A stretch of 6,658 nt of DNA, taken from SVKR01 sp963605115 (GTDB lineage Bacteria > Bacillota > Clostridia > Oscillospirales > Oscillospiraceae). Both the position numbers and the translations under genes were made by a program. Each line of letters begins with the position of its first letter. The stretch's first letter is position 1. The stretch spans positions 1-6,658 of the forward strand of contig CAVCTM010000113.1 in assembly GCA_963605115.1 (NCBI GenBank), written 5' to 3'. Below are positions 1 through 4,137 of the stretch, in pieces. The notes beneath the pieces were generated by a model, which was given only the letters and a program-made list of their open reading frames with translations, did no database searches and was not told the DNA's origin.

Positions 1-51
1 CTTGTTCTTTTGCGCCCTTTTGAAAATGGTGCTTAGGTTACAATGTTTCAA
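1..51 (-). CDS. Partial HTH regulator, N-terminus only (cut by window edge)
   Basis: An open frame of 17 codons runs off the left edge, starting MKHCNLSTIFKRAQKNK. This resembles the first helix of XRE/HTH_3 proteins just before the usual GLTQ turn. The only possible start in frame is TTG at 51-49, because an in-frame TAG lies a few codons upstream. An AAGGAG ribosome site (62-67) sits 10 nt before it. It would be transcribed from the leftward promoter at 127-155, exactly as the 996-562 gene is placed in the next cassette. The evidence is positional plus a short weak sequence match, so identity is tentative. Confidence 0.4.
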   Translation of the reverse strand, partial: MKHCNLSTIFKRAQKNK

Positions 52-96
52 CCTTATCTATCTCCTTTTCCGAAAGTAATTGTCTCCTATCGAATT

Positions 97-155
97 ACGT
101 GCTAACTGCACGTTGTTTCTGCTCTAAACATAACGTACAATTTGCGCGTAGTCAA
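97..155. promoter_or_regulatory. Cassette 1 divergent promoter region with two 17-bp operators
   Basis: Two palindromic 17-mers lie 36 bp apart centre to centre: ACGTGCTAACTGCACGT (97-113) and ACGTACAATTTGCGCGT (133-149). They share ACGYRC-type half-sites. A leftward promoter reads TTGACT (150-155), then the second operator exactly filling the 17-bp spacer, then TATGTT (127-132). A rightward promoter candidate is TTGTTT (113-118), a 17-bp spacer, then TACAAT (136-141). The two promoters interlock, so one bound repressor could block both. The layout is seen in the sequence. Binding by the flanking HTH proteins is inferred. Confidence 0.65.
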
Positions 156-176
156 GTCTTTTTTTGGAGGATCGCT

Positions 177-404
177 ATGTTTTGCAAAAGATTGCGTGAG
201 GTCAGGATGGCCAGACACTTCACCCAGCAGCGGCTCGCAGACTCTGTCGGTCTTGCGCTTCGCAGCTACCAGTGCTATGAACAAGGGACAAGAGAACCGC
301 CGCTTGATATGCTTGTAAAGCTCGCAGACGTCCTCGAAGTTCCTACCGATTATCTGCTGTGCCGGGATCTGACGCTCTTAAAAACCTTTGATGGACTCCG
401 GTGA
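177..404 (+). CDS. Small XRE/HTH_3 DNA-binding protein, cassette 1 rightward gene
   Basis: A 75-aa protein that is little more than one HTH_3 domain: residues 3-60 run from FCKRLREVRMARHFTQQRLADS through a recognition helix near SYQCYEQG to VPTDYLLCRD. It should act as a DNA-binding repressor or Cro-like protein on the operators just upstream. The ATG at 177 is chosen because GGAGG (166-170) stands 6 nt before it; the longer reading from 99 has no such site and would run through the operators. It is paralogous to the 1106-1324 protein (both start MFC-RL and share TDYLLCRD). Its last 62 bp overlap the convergent gene at 343-555. There is no S24 or other sensor domain. Confidence 0.85.
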   Translation: MFCKRLREVRMARHFTQQRLADSVGLALRSYQCYEQGTREPPLDMLVKLADVLEVPTDYLLCRDLTLLKTFDGLR

Positions 405-555
405 TGGTCTCCAGAGCGTCCCAGATCTCAAAATTCCCGCTCCTGTCCCCGGTCTCAATGTTCTGATAGTAGCGGAGGCTGATCCCCAGCTCGTCCGCCA
501 TAGCCTGCTGCGTGAGGCCCATCGCCCGCCGCGCGGCTTTCAGTCTGTTCCGCAT
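343..555 (-). CDS. Small XRE/HTH_3 regulator, cassette 1 convergent copy
   Basis: A 70-aa protein starting MRNRLKAARRAMGLTQQ, a textbook HTH_3 opening, with the recognition helix around SLRYYQNIETGD (residues 26-37). It is likely a DNA-binding regulator of phage Cro/CI type. It lies 6 nt after the stop of the 996-562 gene, and AGGGA inside that gene's end acts as ribosome site, so the two are probably translated together. Its first 21 residues but one are identical to the 1272-1484 protein, and the DNA of this part is about 93% identical to that copy. Its 3' end overlaps the oppositely directed 177-404 gene by 62 bp. Cognate operator unknown. Confidence 0.85.
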   Translation of the reverse strand: MRNRLKAARRAMGLTQQAMADELGISLRYYQNIETGDRSGNFEIWDALETITGVHQRFLRASDPGTADNR

Positions 556-571
556 CTTGCGTCATTCCCTA
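487..571. repeat. 85-bp near-identical repeat, copy 1 (copy 2 at 1416-1500)
   Basis: Same-orientation partner of the repeat at 1416-1500, spanning the start of the 343-555 gene and the last codons of the 996-562 gene. The spacing between copies is 929 bp, which also separates the two rightward HTH genes (177 and 1106). That fits tandem duplication of a whole cassette followed by divergence. Confidence 0.75.
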
Positions 572-996
572 ACAAACCTCGGCTGGATGCCGGCGGCGTC
601 GAAGACCGGCGCTGCCGTCTCCAGCCAGTTTGCTTTACAGGCGGGATATTCCGGGCAGCCGGAACAGATCGCGCCGAAGTCCACCGGCTCATCGCGGCAC
701 GCACTCTCATGCGCCGCCACAAAATGCCGCGCCGCGCACACCAGCGCGGAGTTGGCATAAACCGTTCGGGCCTGCGGGTCTCTCCGCTGCTCCGAGACAA
801 ATAGGTCGCTTATGGAGCAGCTAAGAACTTTCGCCAAACGCGGGAGATCGCGTGCGATCGGAAGGGCAGCCTCCACCTCCCACGCCGCCACAGCGCTGCG
901 CGCAGTGCCGAGGCTGTCCGCAAGCTGCTGCTGCGTCAACCCAGAGATTTTGCGCAGCTCTTTGATTCGCATGATTTTGTTTCCGTCGTTCTTCAT
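562..996 (-). CDS. HTH_3 regulator with Cys-containing C-terminal region
   Basis: A 144-aa protein. Residues 10-66 form an HTH_3 domain (IKELRKISGLTQQQLADSLG, then ARSAVAAWE as recognition helix). The remainder (about 70-144) is a separate region with a C-x2-C-x5-C cluster at residues 111, 114 and 120 (CSGCPEYPAC), followed by a helical tail. Phage-type regulators with a similar Cys cluster exist in gut Firmicutes; metal binding is a guess. The ATG at 996 follows AAGGAG by 8 nt. It is transcribed from the consensus leftward promoter at 1054-1082, with an operator between promoter and gene. It forms a two-gene operon with 343-555. It is divergent from 1106-1324, as Cro is from CI. Confidence 0.8.
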   Translation of the reverse strand: MKNDGNKIMRIKELRKISGLTQQQLADSLGTARSAVAAWEVEAALPIARDLPRLAKVLSCSISDLFVSEQRRDPQARTVYANSALVCAARHFVAAHESACRDEPVDFGAICSGCPEYPACKANWLETAAPVFDAAGIQPRFVRE

Positions 997-1022
997 GTCT
1001 CTTTCTCCTTATCATTGCTATG

Positions 1023-1082
1023 GTGCCATTTAATGGCACTATTCGTTGTCCCGATTATAGTGTACTATTATGGCACTGTCAA
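1023..1082. promoter_or_regulatory. Cassette 2 divergent promoter region with two 17-bp operators
   Basis: A perfect palindrome GTGCCATTTAATGGCAC (1023-1039) and a related site GTGTACTATTATGGCAC (1060-1076; 12 of 17 bases equal) lie 37 bp apart, nearly the same spacing as in cassette 1. The leftward promoter is fully consensus: TTGACA (1077-1082), a 17-bp spacer that is exactly the second operator, and TATAAT (1054-1059). It serves the 996-562 gene, and the first operator lies between start site and gene. A rightward promoter is less clear; TACTAT (1063-1068) lies where the cassette 1 rightward -10 falls. Half-sites differ wholly from cassette 1, suggesting a different binding specificity. 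Confidence 0.75.
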
Positions 1083-1105
1083 GAGCTTTTTTTAGGAGGA
1101 TTGCA

Positions 1106-1324
1106 ATGTTTTGCGACAGACTCAACTCGCTCAGGAAAGAACGCGGCTACACCGCTCAGAAAATGGCGGATGAGCTTCAGACCGGAATTCGGAATTACCG
1201 GAAGTACGAAAGCGGCGACGCAAAACCGACACTTGAAGGTCTCGTGCAGATTGCGGACATCCTCGACGTGTCTACTGACTATCTTCTTTGCCGGGATGAT
1301 TTTCTCGCAAAACACGCTGATTGA
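1106..1324 (+). CDS. Small XRE/HTH_3 DNA-binding protein, cassette 2 rightward gene
   Basis: A 72-aa single-domain HTH_3 protein: FCDRLNSLRKERGYTAQKMADE, recognition helix near GIRNYRKYESGD, ending VSTDYLLCRDDFLAKHAD. The ATG at 1106 follows AGGAGG (1094-1099) by 6 nt; the longer reading from 1070 would start inside the operator. It is a paralogue of the 177-404 protein, and the untranslated leader is also conserved (GTCAAG, a T-run, GGAGGAT, ATGTTTTGC). It presumably represses the divergent 996-562 operon through the 1023-1076 operators. The last 53 bp overlap the convergent 1272-1484 gene. No inducer-sensing or cleavage domain is present, so how it would be switched off is not visible. Confidence 0.85.
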   Translation: MFCDRLNSLRKERGYTAQKMADELQTGIRNYRKYESGDAKPTLEGLVQIADILDVSTDYLLCRDDFLAKHAD

Positions 1325-1484
1325 CGCCGAGGCGGTCCTCCAGCGCATCCCACAAGGGAATGCTTCCGAGCGTTTCGCCGCTCTCGATTTTCTTGTAATG
1401 CCGGAGACCAACGCCCAGCTTGTCCGCCATAGCCTGCTGCGTAAGACCCATCGCCCTGCGCGCGGCTTTCAGTCTGTTCCGCAT
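1272..1484 (-). CDS. Small XRE/HTH_3 regulator, cassette 2 convergent copy
   Basis: A 70-aa HTH_3 protein, paralogue of 343-555: both begin MRNRLKAARRAMGLTQQ, then diverge (recognition helix GLRHYKKIESGE here, SLRYYQNIETGD there). That suggests a duplicated scaffold with changed DNA specificity. It is the last gene of a minus-strand operon starting at 2289, and begins 6 nt after the stop of the mini gene 1491-1577, with AGGGA as a modest ribosome site. Its 3' end lies inside the oppositely directed 1106-1324 gene, and no terminator separates them, so the two mRNAs should be complementary at their ends. Confidence 0.85.
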   Translation of the reverse strand: MRNRLKAARRAMGLTQQAMADKLGVGLRHYKKIESGETLGSIPLWDALEDRLGVNQRVLRENHPGKEDSQ

Positions 1485-1500
1485 CTCGCGTCATTCCCTA
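1416..1500. repeat. 85-bp near-identical repeat, copy 2 (copy 1 at 487-571)
   Basis: By eye the two segments differ at 6 of 85 positions. They cover the 5' third of the two MRNRL genes plus the upstream TAGGGAATGACGC-AG, and similarity stops abruptly at the TAG in the preceding gene. The rest of each gene is much more diverged. This looks like a segmental duplication or a gene-conversion tract. Confidence 0.75.
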
Positions 1501-1577
1501 TCCGCCTCCCGCTGGAGCTGCTCGATCAGCTCCACGGGCAGGCGGATTGTTTTTTGCTCCCGCTGCTTTGGCGGCAT
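1491..1577 (-). CDS. 28-aa ribbon-helix-helix-like mini protein
   Basis: Sequence MPPKQREQKTIRLPVELIEQ followed by LQREADRE. The KTIRLPVELIEQLQREAD stretch matches the beta strand and first helix of Arc/CopG-type proteins, but the second helix is absent, so a normal ~45-50-aa fold cannot form. It is translationally coupled: its ATG overlaps the upstream stop (TGATG at 1575-1579), and a strong AAGGAGGG (1587-1594) stands 9 nt upstream. Its stop lies 6 nt before the next gene. The sequence shared by the two cassettes begins just at its last codons, so it is probably a truncated Arc-like gene cut where the duplicated segment joins. It may now serve mainly for coupling. Confidence 0.6.
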   Translation of the reverse strand: MPPKQREQKTIRLPVELIEQLQREADRE

Positions 1578-1975
1578 CACGGCTCGCCCTCCTTTTCCGA
1601 GAACTTGAGCTGGAGCGCGGCTTTTACCACGCCGTCCATCCGTCTTGTGATCGCGAGCCAGTCGCGGCGCTCGTCGGCGGTGATCTTCCCGTCCGCGGCG
1701 ACGCGGATCAGGTCGCCCTGAAGCTCCGCAAACTCGCCGATCGCGAGCAGGAGCTGCAGGGCGGCTTGCGGCAGCGGCAGCGTGCCGGCCTCCGGCAGGA
1801 GCCGGGCAGCCATGCGGCTGCGCTGGAGCAGGTGCCAGTAGCCGAGGGCGTGGTGGCCGCTCACCTCCACCATCGCGATCACGATCTCGTCCGGCGGCAG
1901 GCTCCGCCCGGACTCATAGTTCCGGACGCTCTCCACGCAGCAGCCGATCGCCTCCGCCCAGCGCTCCTGCGTCAT
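1577..1975 (-). pseudogene. Phage-type HTH regulator, probably frameshifted near its 5' end
   Basis: The 132-aa frame from the ATG at 1975 starts in mid-domain: MTQERWAEAIGCCVESVRNY is the part of an HTH from helix 2 on. Reading upstream in the same frame gives NIYRIGRVAAG, the missing first helix, but with no ATG/GTG/TTG before a stop. An ATG at 2019-2017 (MSPE) lies one base out of frame, so one missing A in GAAAC (about 2006-2011) would join MSPE to NIYRIGRVAAG and restore a normal start. The C-terminal half (LGYWHLLQR..., ADGKITADE) matches, from memory, a helical domain found on phage regulators of gut Firmicutes. It is the second gene of the operon from 2289. A sequencing error or rare start codon remains possible. 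Confidence 0.65.
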
Positions 1976-2076
1976 TCCGGCAGCAACCCTGCCGATGCGG
2001 TAAATGTTTCGGGACTCATTGTCCTTGGTCTCTCTCCTCTCTGTCTGCTATGCTGGTATCAGCCTCATAGAGCTAC

Positions 2077-2289
2077 TCAGTTGCTTTTGCTAACTGTGAA
2101 TTTCGACGGTAAAAAAATATCACCGATCTCGCATTCCAGAGCAGCGGCAATCGCCTGCGCAACATTCGCGGGAACCGGTCTGAGACCATTTTCATACATC
2201 GAATAGGTCGAAACGGCGACGCCCGAATGACTTGCCACATCGTTTTGCGTCAGTCCCCTGGCTTTTCGGATTCTTTCTAACGAAGTCAT
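2077..2289 (-). CDS. Cro-like small HTH_3 regulator, divergent from the S24 repressor
   Basis: A 70-aa HTH_3 protein: SLERIRKARGLTQNDVASHS, recognition helix near VSTYSMYENG, then a short tail. The ATG at 2289 follows AAGGAGG (2296-2302) by 6 nt. It is the first gene of a minus-strand operon (2289 to 1272: this gene, the HTH gene at 1577-1975, the mini gene, and the 1272-1484 HTH gene). The operon reads from a consensus promoter at 2313-2341 that carries a palindrome. Opposite a LexA/CI-type repressor, it occupies the position of cro in phage lysogeny switches. That role is inferred from layout and small size. Confidence 0.85.
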   Translation of the reverse strand: MTSLERIRKARGLTQNDVASHSGVAVSTYSMYENGLRPVPANVAQAIAAALECEIGDIFLPSKFTVSKSN

Positions 2290-2312
2290 AGAATTCCTCC
2301 TTCCTTGTGCTG

Positions 2313-2341
2313 ATTATAGTTTCACATTTAGCAAATGTCAA
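2313..2341 (-). promoter_or_regulatory. Consensus leftward promoter with embedded operator, cassette 3
   Basis: Minus-strand reading: TTGACA (2336-2341), a 17-bp spacer, TATAAT (2313-2318). A dyad TCACATTTAGCAAATGTCA (2322-2340, 7 of 8 bases matching per arm) covers the spacer and most of the -35. It drives the operon beginning at 2289. It has the same -35/spacer/-10 layout as the leftward promoters at 127-155 and 1054-1082. Confidence 0.8.
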
Positions 2342-2347
2342 GAATTA

Positions 2348-2418
2348 TTTTCACATATCGAGAAATTTTGTTTTCATTTTGCAAAATTTGTGATAGCTTA
2401 TTTTCATAAAATGTGAAA
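2348..2418. promoter_or_regulatory. Cluster of TTTCACAT-like half-sites upstream of the S24 repressor
   Basis: After the dyad at 2322-2340, the AT-rich spacer holds TTTTCACAT (2348-2356), TTTTCATTTTGC with the perfect palindrome ATTTTGCAAAAT (2376-2387), and TTTCATAAAATGTGAAA (2402-2418), a 17-bp dyad just before the repressor start. The same TTTCACAT-type half-site recurs, as expected for an operator array of a phage-type repressor. A repressor with two HTH domains could use several half-sites. No rightward promoter could be placed with confidence. Confidence 0.5.
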
Positions 2419-2430
2419 TGTGGTGACATT

Positions 2431-3270
2431 ATGGACTTACCTGCCAGAATTAAACAGCTCAGAGAAGAACGCGGACTGACCCAGATTGAGCTCGCGAAAA
2501 TTCTCAAAATAAGCAACACGACTTTATCGCAGTACGAAACAGGTGCCCGCGTCCCCAGCGATGACATCAAAACCGCTCTCGCAGATTATTTTGGCGTCTC
2601 TCTCGACTTTCTTTTTGGGAGAGCAAATTATAACCAGCCGGACGTAGAAAATATATACCTTTCCAGCGTCCTTAAAGACCGACGCATTGAGCTCGGACTA
2701 ACCTTAAAAGATGTCGCCGATTATGTCGGCGTTTCCGAGGCGACCGTTTCTCGTTGGGAGTCTGGGAGTATTTCGGACATAAAACGGAGCCGAATCAACA
2801 AGCTCGCCGAGGTCCTTCAAATCTCCCCCCTTTCGTTGATTGGCATTTCCCCTTCTGATTCCCTGTCCTCGTCCAGAGGCGTCAAAATCCCCGTCCTTGG
2901 CAACGTTGCTGCGGGGCTTCCCATAGAGGCCGTGGAGAATATCGTGGACTATGAAGAGATCGATCAGGCAATGGCAGCGTCGGGCGAGCACTTCGGTCTG
3001 CGTCTGAAGGGCGACAGCATGGAGCCTCGCATGAAGGACGGCGACGTGGTCATCGTCCGGAAGCAGGAGGACGTGAAGAGCGGCGACATCGCCGTGGTGC
3101 TGGTCAACGGCGACAGCGCCACAGTCAAGCGCATAAAAAAAGGGCCGTCCGGGATCACGCTGATCCCAAACAACCCTGTTTATGACCCGATGTTCTACAG
3201 CTCCGATGATATCGAACAGCTCCCCGTGAGGATCCTCGGAAAAGTAGTCGAACTGCGCGGGAAGCTATAA
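2431..3270 (+). CDS. LexA/CI-type repressor: two HTH domains plus S24 autoprotease
   Basis: A 279-aa protein. HTH_3 domain 1 spans residues 3-64 (LREERGLTQIELAKILKISN, LSQYETGAR). HTH_3 domain 2 spans 77-139 (LGLTLKDVADYVGVSEATVS, RWESGS). The peptidase S24 (LexA/UmuD/CI) domain spans 151-279. Its self-cleavage site is Ala161-Gly162 in VAAGLP, with Ser196 in GDSMEP and Lys233 in ATVKRI as the catalytic pair, so RecA-stimulated cleavage after DNA damage is expected from the family. Usual members have one HTH and about 200-240 aa. The ATG at 2431 is preferred; GTG at 2413 lies inside an operator-like dyad and lacks a ribosome site, although GGTGA before 2431 is also weak. It should repress the divergent 2289 operon and itself. 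Confidence 0.9.
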   Translation: MDLPARIKQLREERGLTQIELAKILKISNTTLSQYETGARVPSDDIKTALADYFGVSLDFLFGRANYNQPDVENIYLSSVLKDRRIELGLTLKDVADYVGVSEATVSRWESGSISDIKRSRINKLAEVLQISPLSLIGISPSDSLSSSRGVKIPVLGNVAAGLPIEAVENIVDYEEIDQAMAASGEHFGLRLKGDSMEPRMKDGDVVIVRKQEDVKSGDIAVVLVNGDSATVKRIKKGPSGITLIPNNPVYDPMFYSSDDIEQLPVRILGKVVELRGKL

Positions 3271-3271
3271 T

Positions 3272-3293
3272 TTTAGCTAAGCACTTAGCTAAA
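3272..3293. repeat. Perfect inverted repeat with two TTAGCTAA boxes after the S24 gene
   Basis: TTTAGCTAAG, two bases, CTTAGCTAAA: 10-bp perfect arms directly after the repressor stop. Each arm contains the self-palindrome TTAGCTAA, so there are two boxes 12 bp apart on the same face of the helix. No T-run follows, so a standard terminator is unlikely. It looks more like an operator, or a transcription stop without a U-tract. Confidence 0.5.
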
Positions 3294-3331
3294 CGCCCCG
3301 ACGTGTTCAATTTTCACCGGCATCTTTCCGT

Positions 3332-3348
3332 GTGTTCGATCCGGACAC
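3332..3348. repeat. GTGTTCGATCC palindrome, copy 1
   Basis: GTGTTCGATCCGGACAC, an imperfect 17-bp palindrome. With flanks it is identical over 23 bp to the copy at 4078-4094. It stands 18 bp beyond the hicB stop, between two convergent genes. Confidence 0.8.
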
Positions 3349-3366
3349 GCGGGACCGCGCCAAGCA

Positions 3367-3783
3367 TCAGTTCCGACTCATGCCCGGCGTCAGCAGCTCG
3401 CGCAGCGCGTCCTGAAGCACCTGCGAAAAATTGACGCCGCGCTCCTGCGCCGCTGCGTTCATCCATGCTGGCAGCGTCACGGTGCGGCTCACGGACCGGT
3501 TCACATTCGCCATGCGGACCGAAGGCATATACACGTCCACCAGCACCGCGCGCTCGTTGCGCTCCAGTGGGACCTCTGCGAGCGCGGAGGGCGCCGGGAT
3601 GGGCTCTCCGTCCTCCTCCAGCCCGAAAAGCGCGCAGCCGAGAAGCTCGCGCGCGGAGAGCAGCGCATCGTCATCGTCCTTCCCGCTGGTAGCGACGTCC
3701 AGATCCGGAAACACGACCGCGATCTCCTGCCCCGGCTCGTAGGTAAACACCGCCGGGTAAAAATAACGTTCCTGCTGCTTCAT
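3367..3783 (-). CDS. hicB: HicB-family antitoxin (with hicA upstream)
   Basis: A 138-aa protein with the two parts of HicB antitoxins. Residues 6-60 form the partial RNase H-like fold that covers the toxin (YPAVFTYEPGQEIAVVFPDL, then SGKDDDDALLSARELLG and EEDGEPIPAPS). Residues 98-131 form a ribbon-helix-helix-type DNA-binding tail (SRTVTLPAWMNAAAQERGVN, FSQVLQDALREL). It should bind and neutralise HicA and repress the operon through the palindrome at 4048-4067. AGGAGGTG lies 5-8 nt before the ATG at 3783. It is downstream of hicA on the minus strand, the usual order. A paralogue lies at 4594-4995. The 113-bp overlap with the hicA frame is abnormal and reflects the hicA change. Confidence 0.88.
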   Translation of the reverse strand: MKQQERYFYPAVFTYEPGQEIAVVFPDLDVATSGKDDDDALLSARELLGCALFGLEEDGEPIPAPSALAEVPLERNERAVLVDVYMPSVRMANVNRSVSRTVTLPAWMNAAAQERGVNFSQVLQDALRELLTPGMSRN

Positions 3784-4018
3784 ATTTGCACCTCCTGAAA
3801 AGCTGTAAGGGGGCAGGACTCAGCGAAAGCGGAGTTCCCGACTGTCTCTCGATGCTGTCGAGCGTTTTTCGAGGTATGTCCTTATCCGGATGCTTCACCG
3901 TCACGCGCCCCGGCCGCGCCGGGTGCTTGAATTGGTGATGACTTCCGACGACGTTAACCTCGTACCACCCCGCGGCCAGCAGCGCCGCGATCACCTCGCG
4001 GGAAGAGTAGCTCTTCAT
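3671..4018 (-). CDS. hicA: HicA-type mRNA interferase toxin with run-on C-terminus (probable frameshift)
   Basis: Residues 1-61 are a full HicA domain: helix SSREVIAALLAAGWYEV, the GSHHQF motif with the presumed catalytic His27, then VTVKHPDKDIPRKTLDSIER. HicA is a small double-stranded-RNA-binding-fold ribonuclease that cuts mRNA and is held by HicB. Family members end soon after this point (about 60-65 aa), but here the frame goes on for 54 unrelated residues, through the hicB ribosome site and 113 bp into hicB. Removing one A from GGAAC (about 3833-3836) gives QSGLRFR-stop at 3820-3822, a normal HicA end 36 bp before hicB. So this is either a frameshifted toxin or a sequence error. The ATG at 4018 follows a GGGGGA site. 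Confidence 0.8.
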   Translation of the reverse strand: MKSYSSREVIAALLAAGWYEVNVVGSHHQFKHPARPGRVTVKHPDKDIPRKTLDSIERQSGTPLSLSPAPLQLFRRCKYEAAGTLFLPGGVYLRAGAGDRGRVSGSGRRYQREGR

Positions 4019-4041
4019 CAGCTTTCCCCCTTACGCGTTTT

Positions 4042-4070
4042 ATGATAACACATATAATTATATTTGTCAA
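4042..4070 (-). promoter_or_regulatory. hicAB promoter with HicB-type operator palindrome
   Basis: On the minus strand: TTGACA (4065-4070), a 17-bp spacer, TATCAT (4042-4047), about 24 bp before the hicA start. A 20-bp palindrome with only one mismatched pair (4048-4067, core ATATAATTATAT) fills the spacer and reaches into the -35. HicB proteins with DNA-binding tails commonly repress at such sites. Binding here is inferred. Confidence 0.75.
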
Positions 4071-4077
4071 TTAAAAT

Positions 4078-4094
4078 GTGTTCGATCCGGACAC
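4078..4094. repeat. GTGTTCGATCC palindrome, copy 2
   Basis: GTGTTCGATCCGGACAC between the divergent hicA and HTH gene promoters: 7 bp beyond the hicA -35 and 9 bp before the rightward -35 (4104). The 23-bp match with copy 1 includes the flanking GCGGG. If bound by a protein it could touch both promoters. Confidence 0.8.
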
Positions 4095-4103
4095 GCGGGG
4101 ATA

Positions 4104-4131
4104 TTGACAAAACCGGGAAAGGGCGTAGAAT
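4104..4131 (+). promoter_or_regulatory. Sigma-A promoter for the HigA-like gene
   Basis: TTGACA (4104-4109), a 16-bp spacer, TAGAAT (4126-4131). Transcription would begin near 4138, giving a leader of about 110 nt before the ATG at 4248. Confidence 0.75.
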
Positions 4132-4137
4132 AGATGC

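Noticed and set aside
1020..1721. Long open frame of 233 codons on the plus strand
   Set aside because: It lies over well-supported genes on both strands, starts inside the operator region, has no ribosome site and no recognisable domain; it is a GC-driven shadow.
1547..2206. Open frame of 219 codons on the plus strand
   Set aside because: It is the antisense of the phage-type HTH gene at 1577-1975 and of the Cro-like gene; its composition (Arg/Leu/Ala-rich) is typical of a shadow frame.
2413..2430. GTG start giving a longer S24 repressor
   Set aside because: It overlaps the 17-bp dyad and lacks a ribosome site; the protein from 2431 begins right at the HTH as in relatives.
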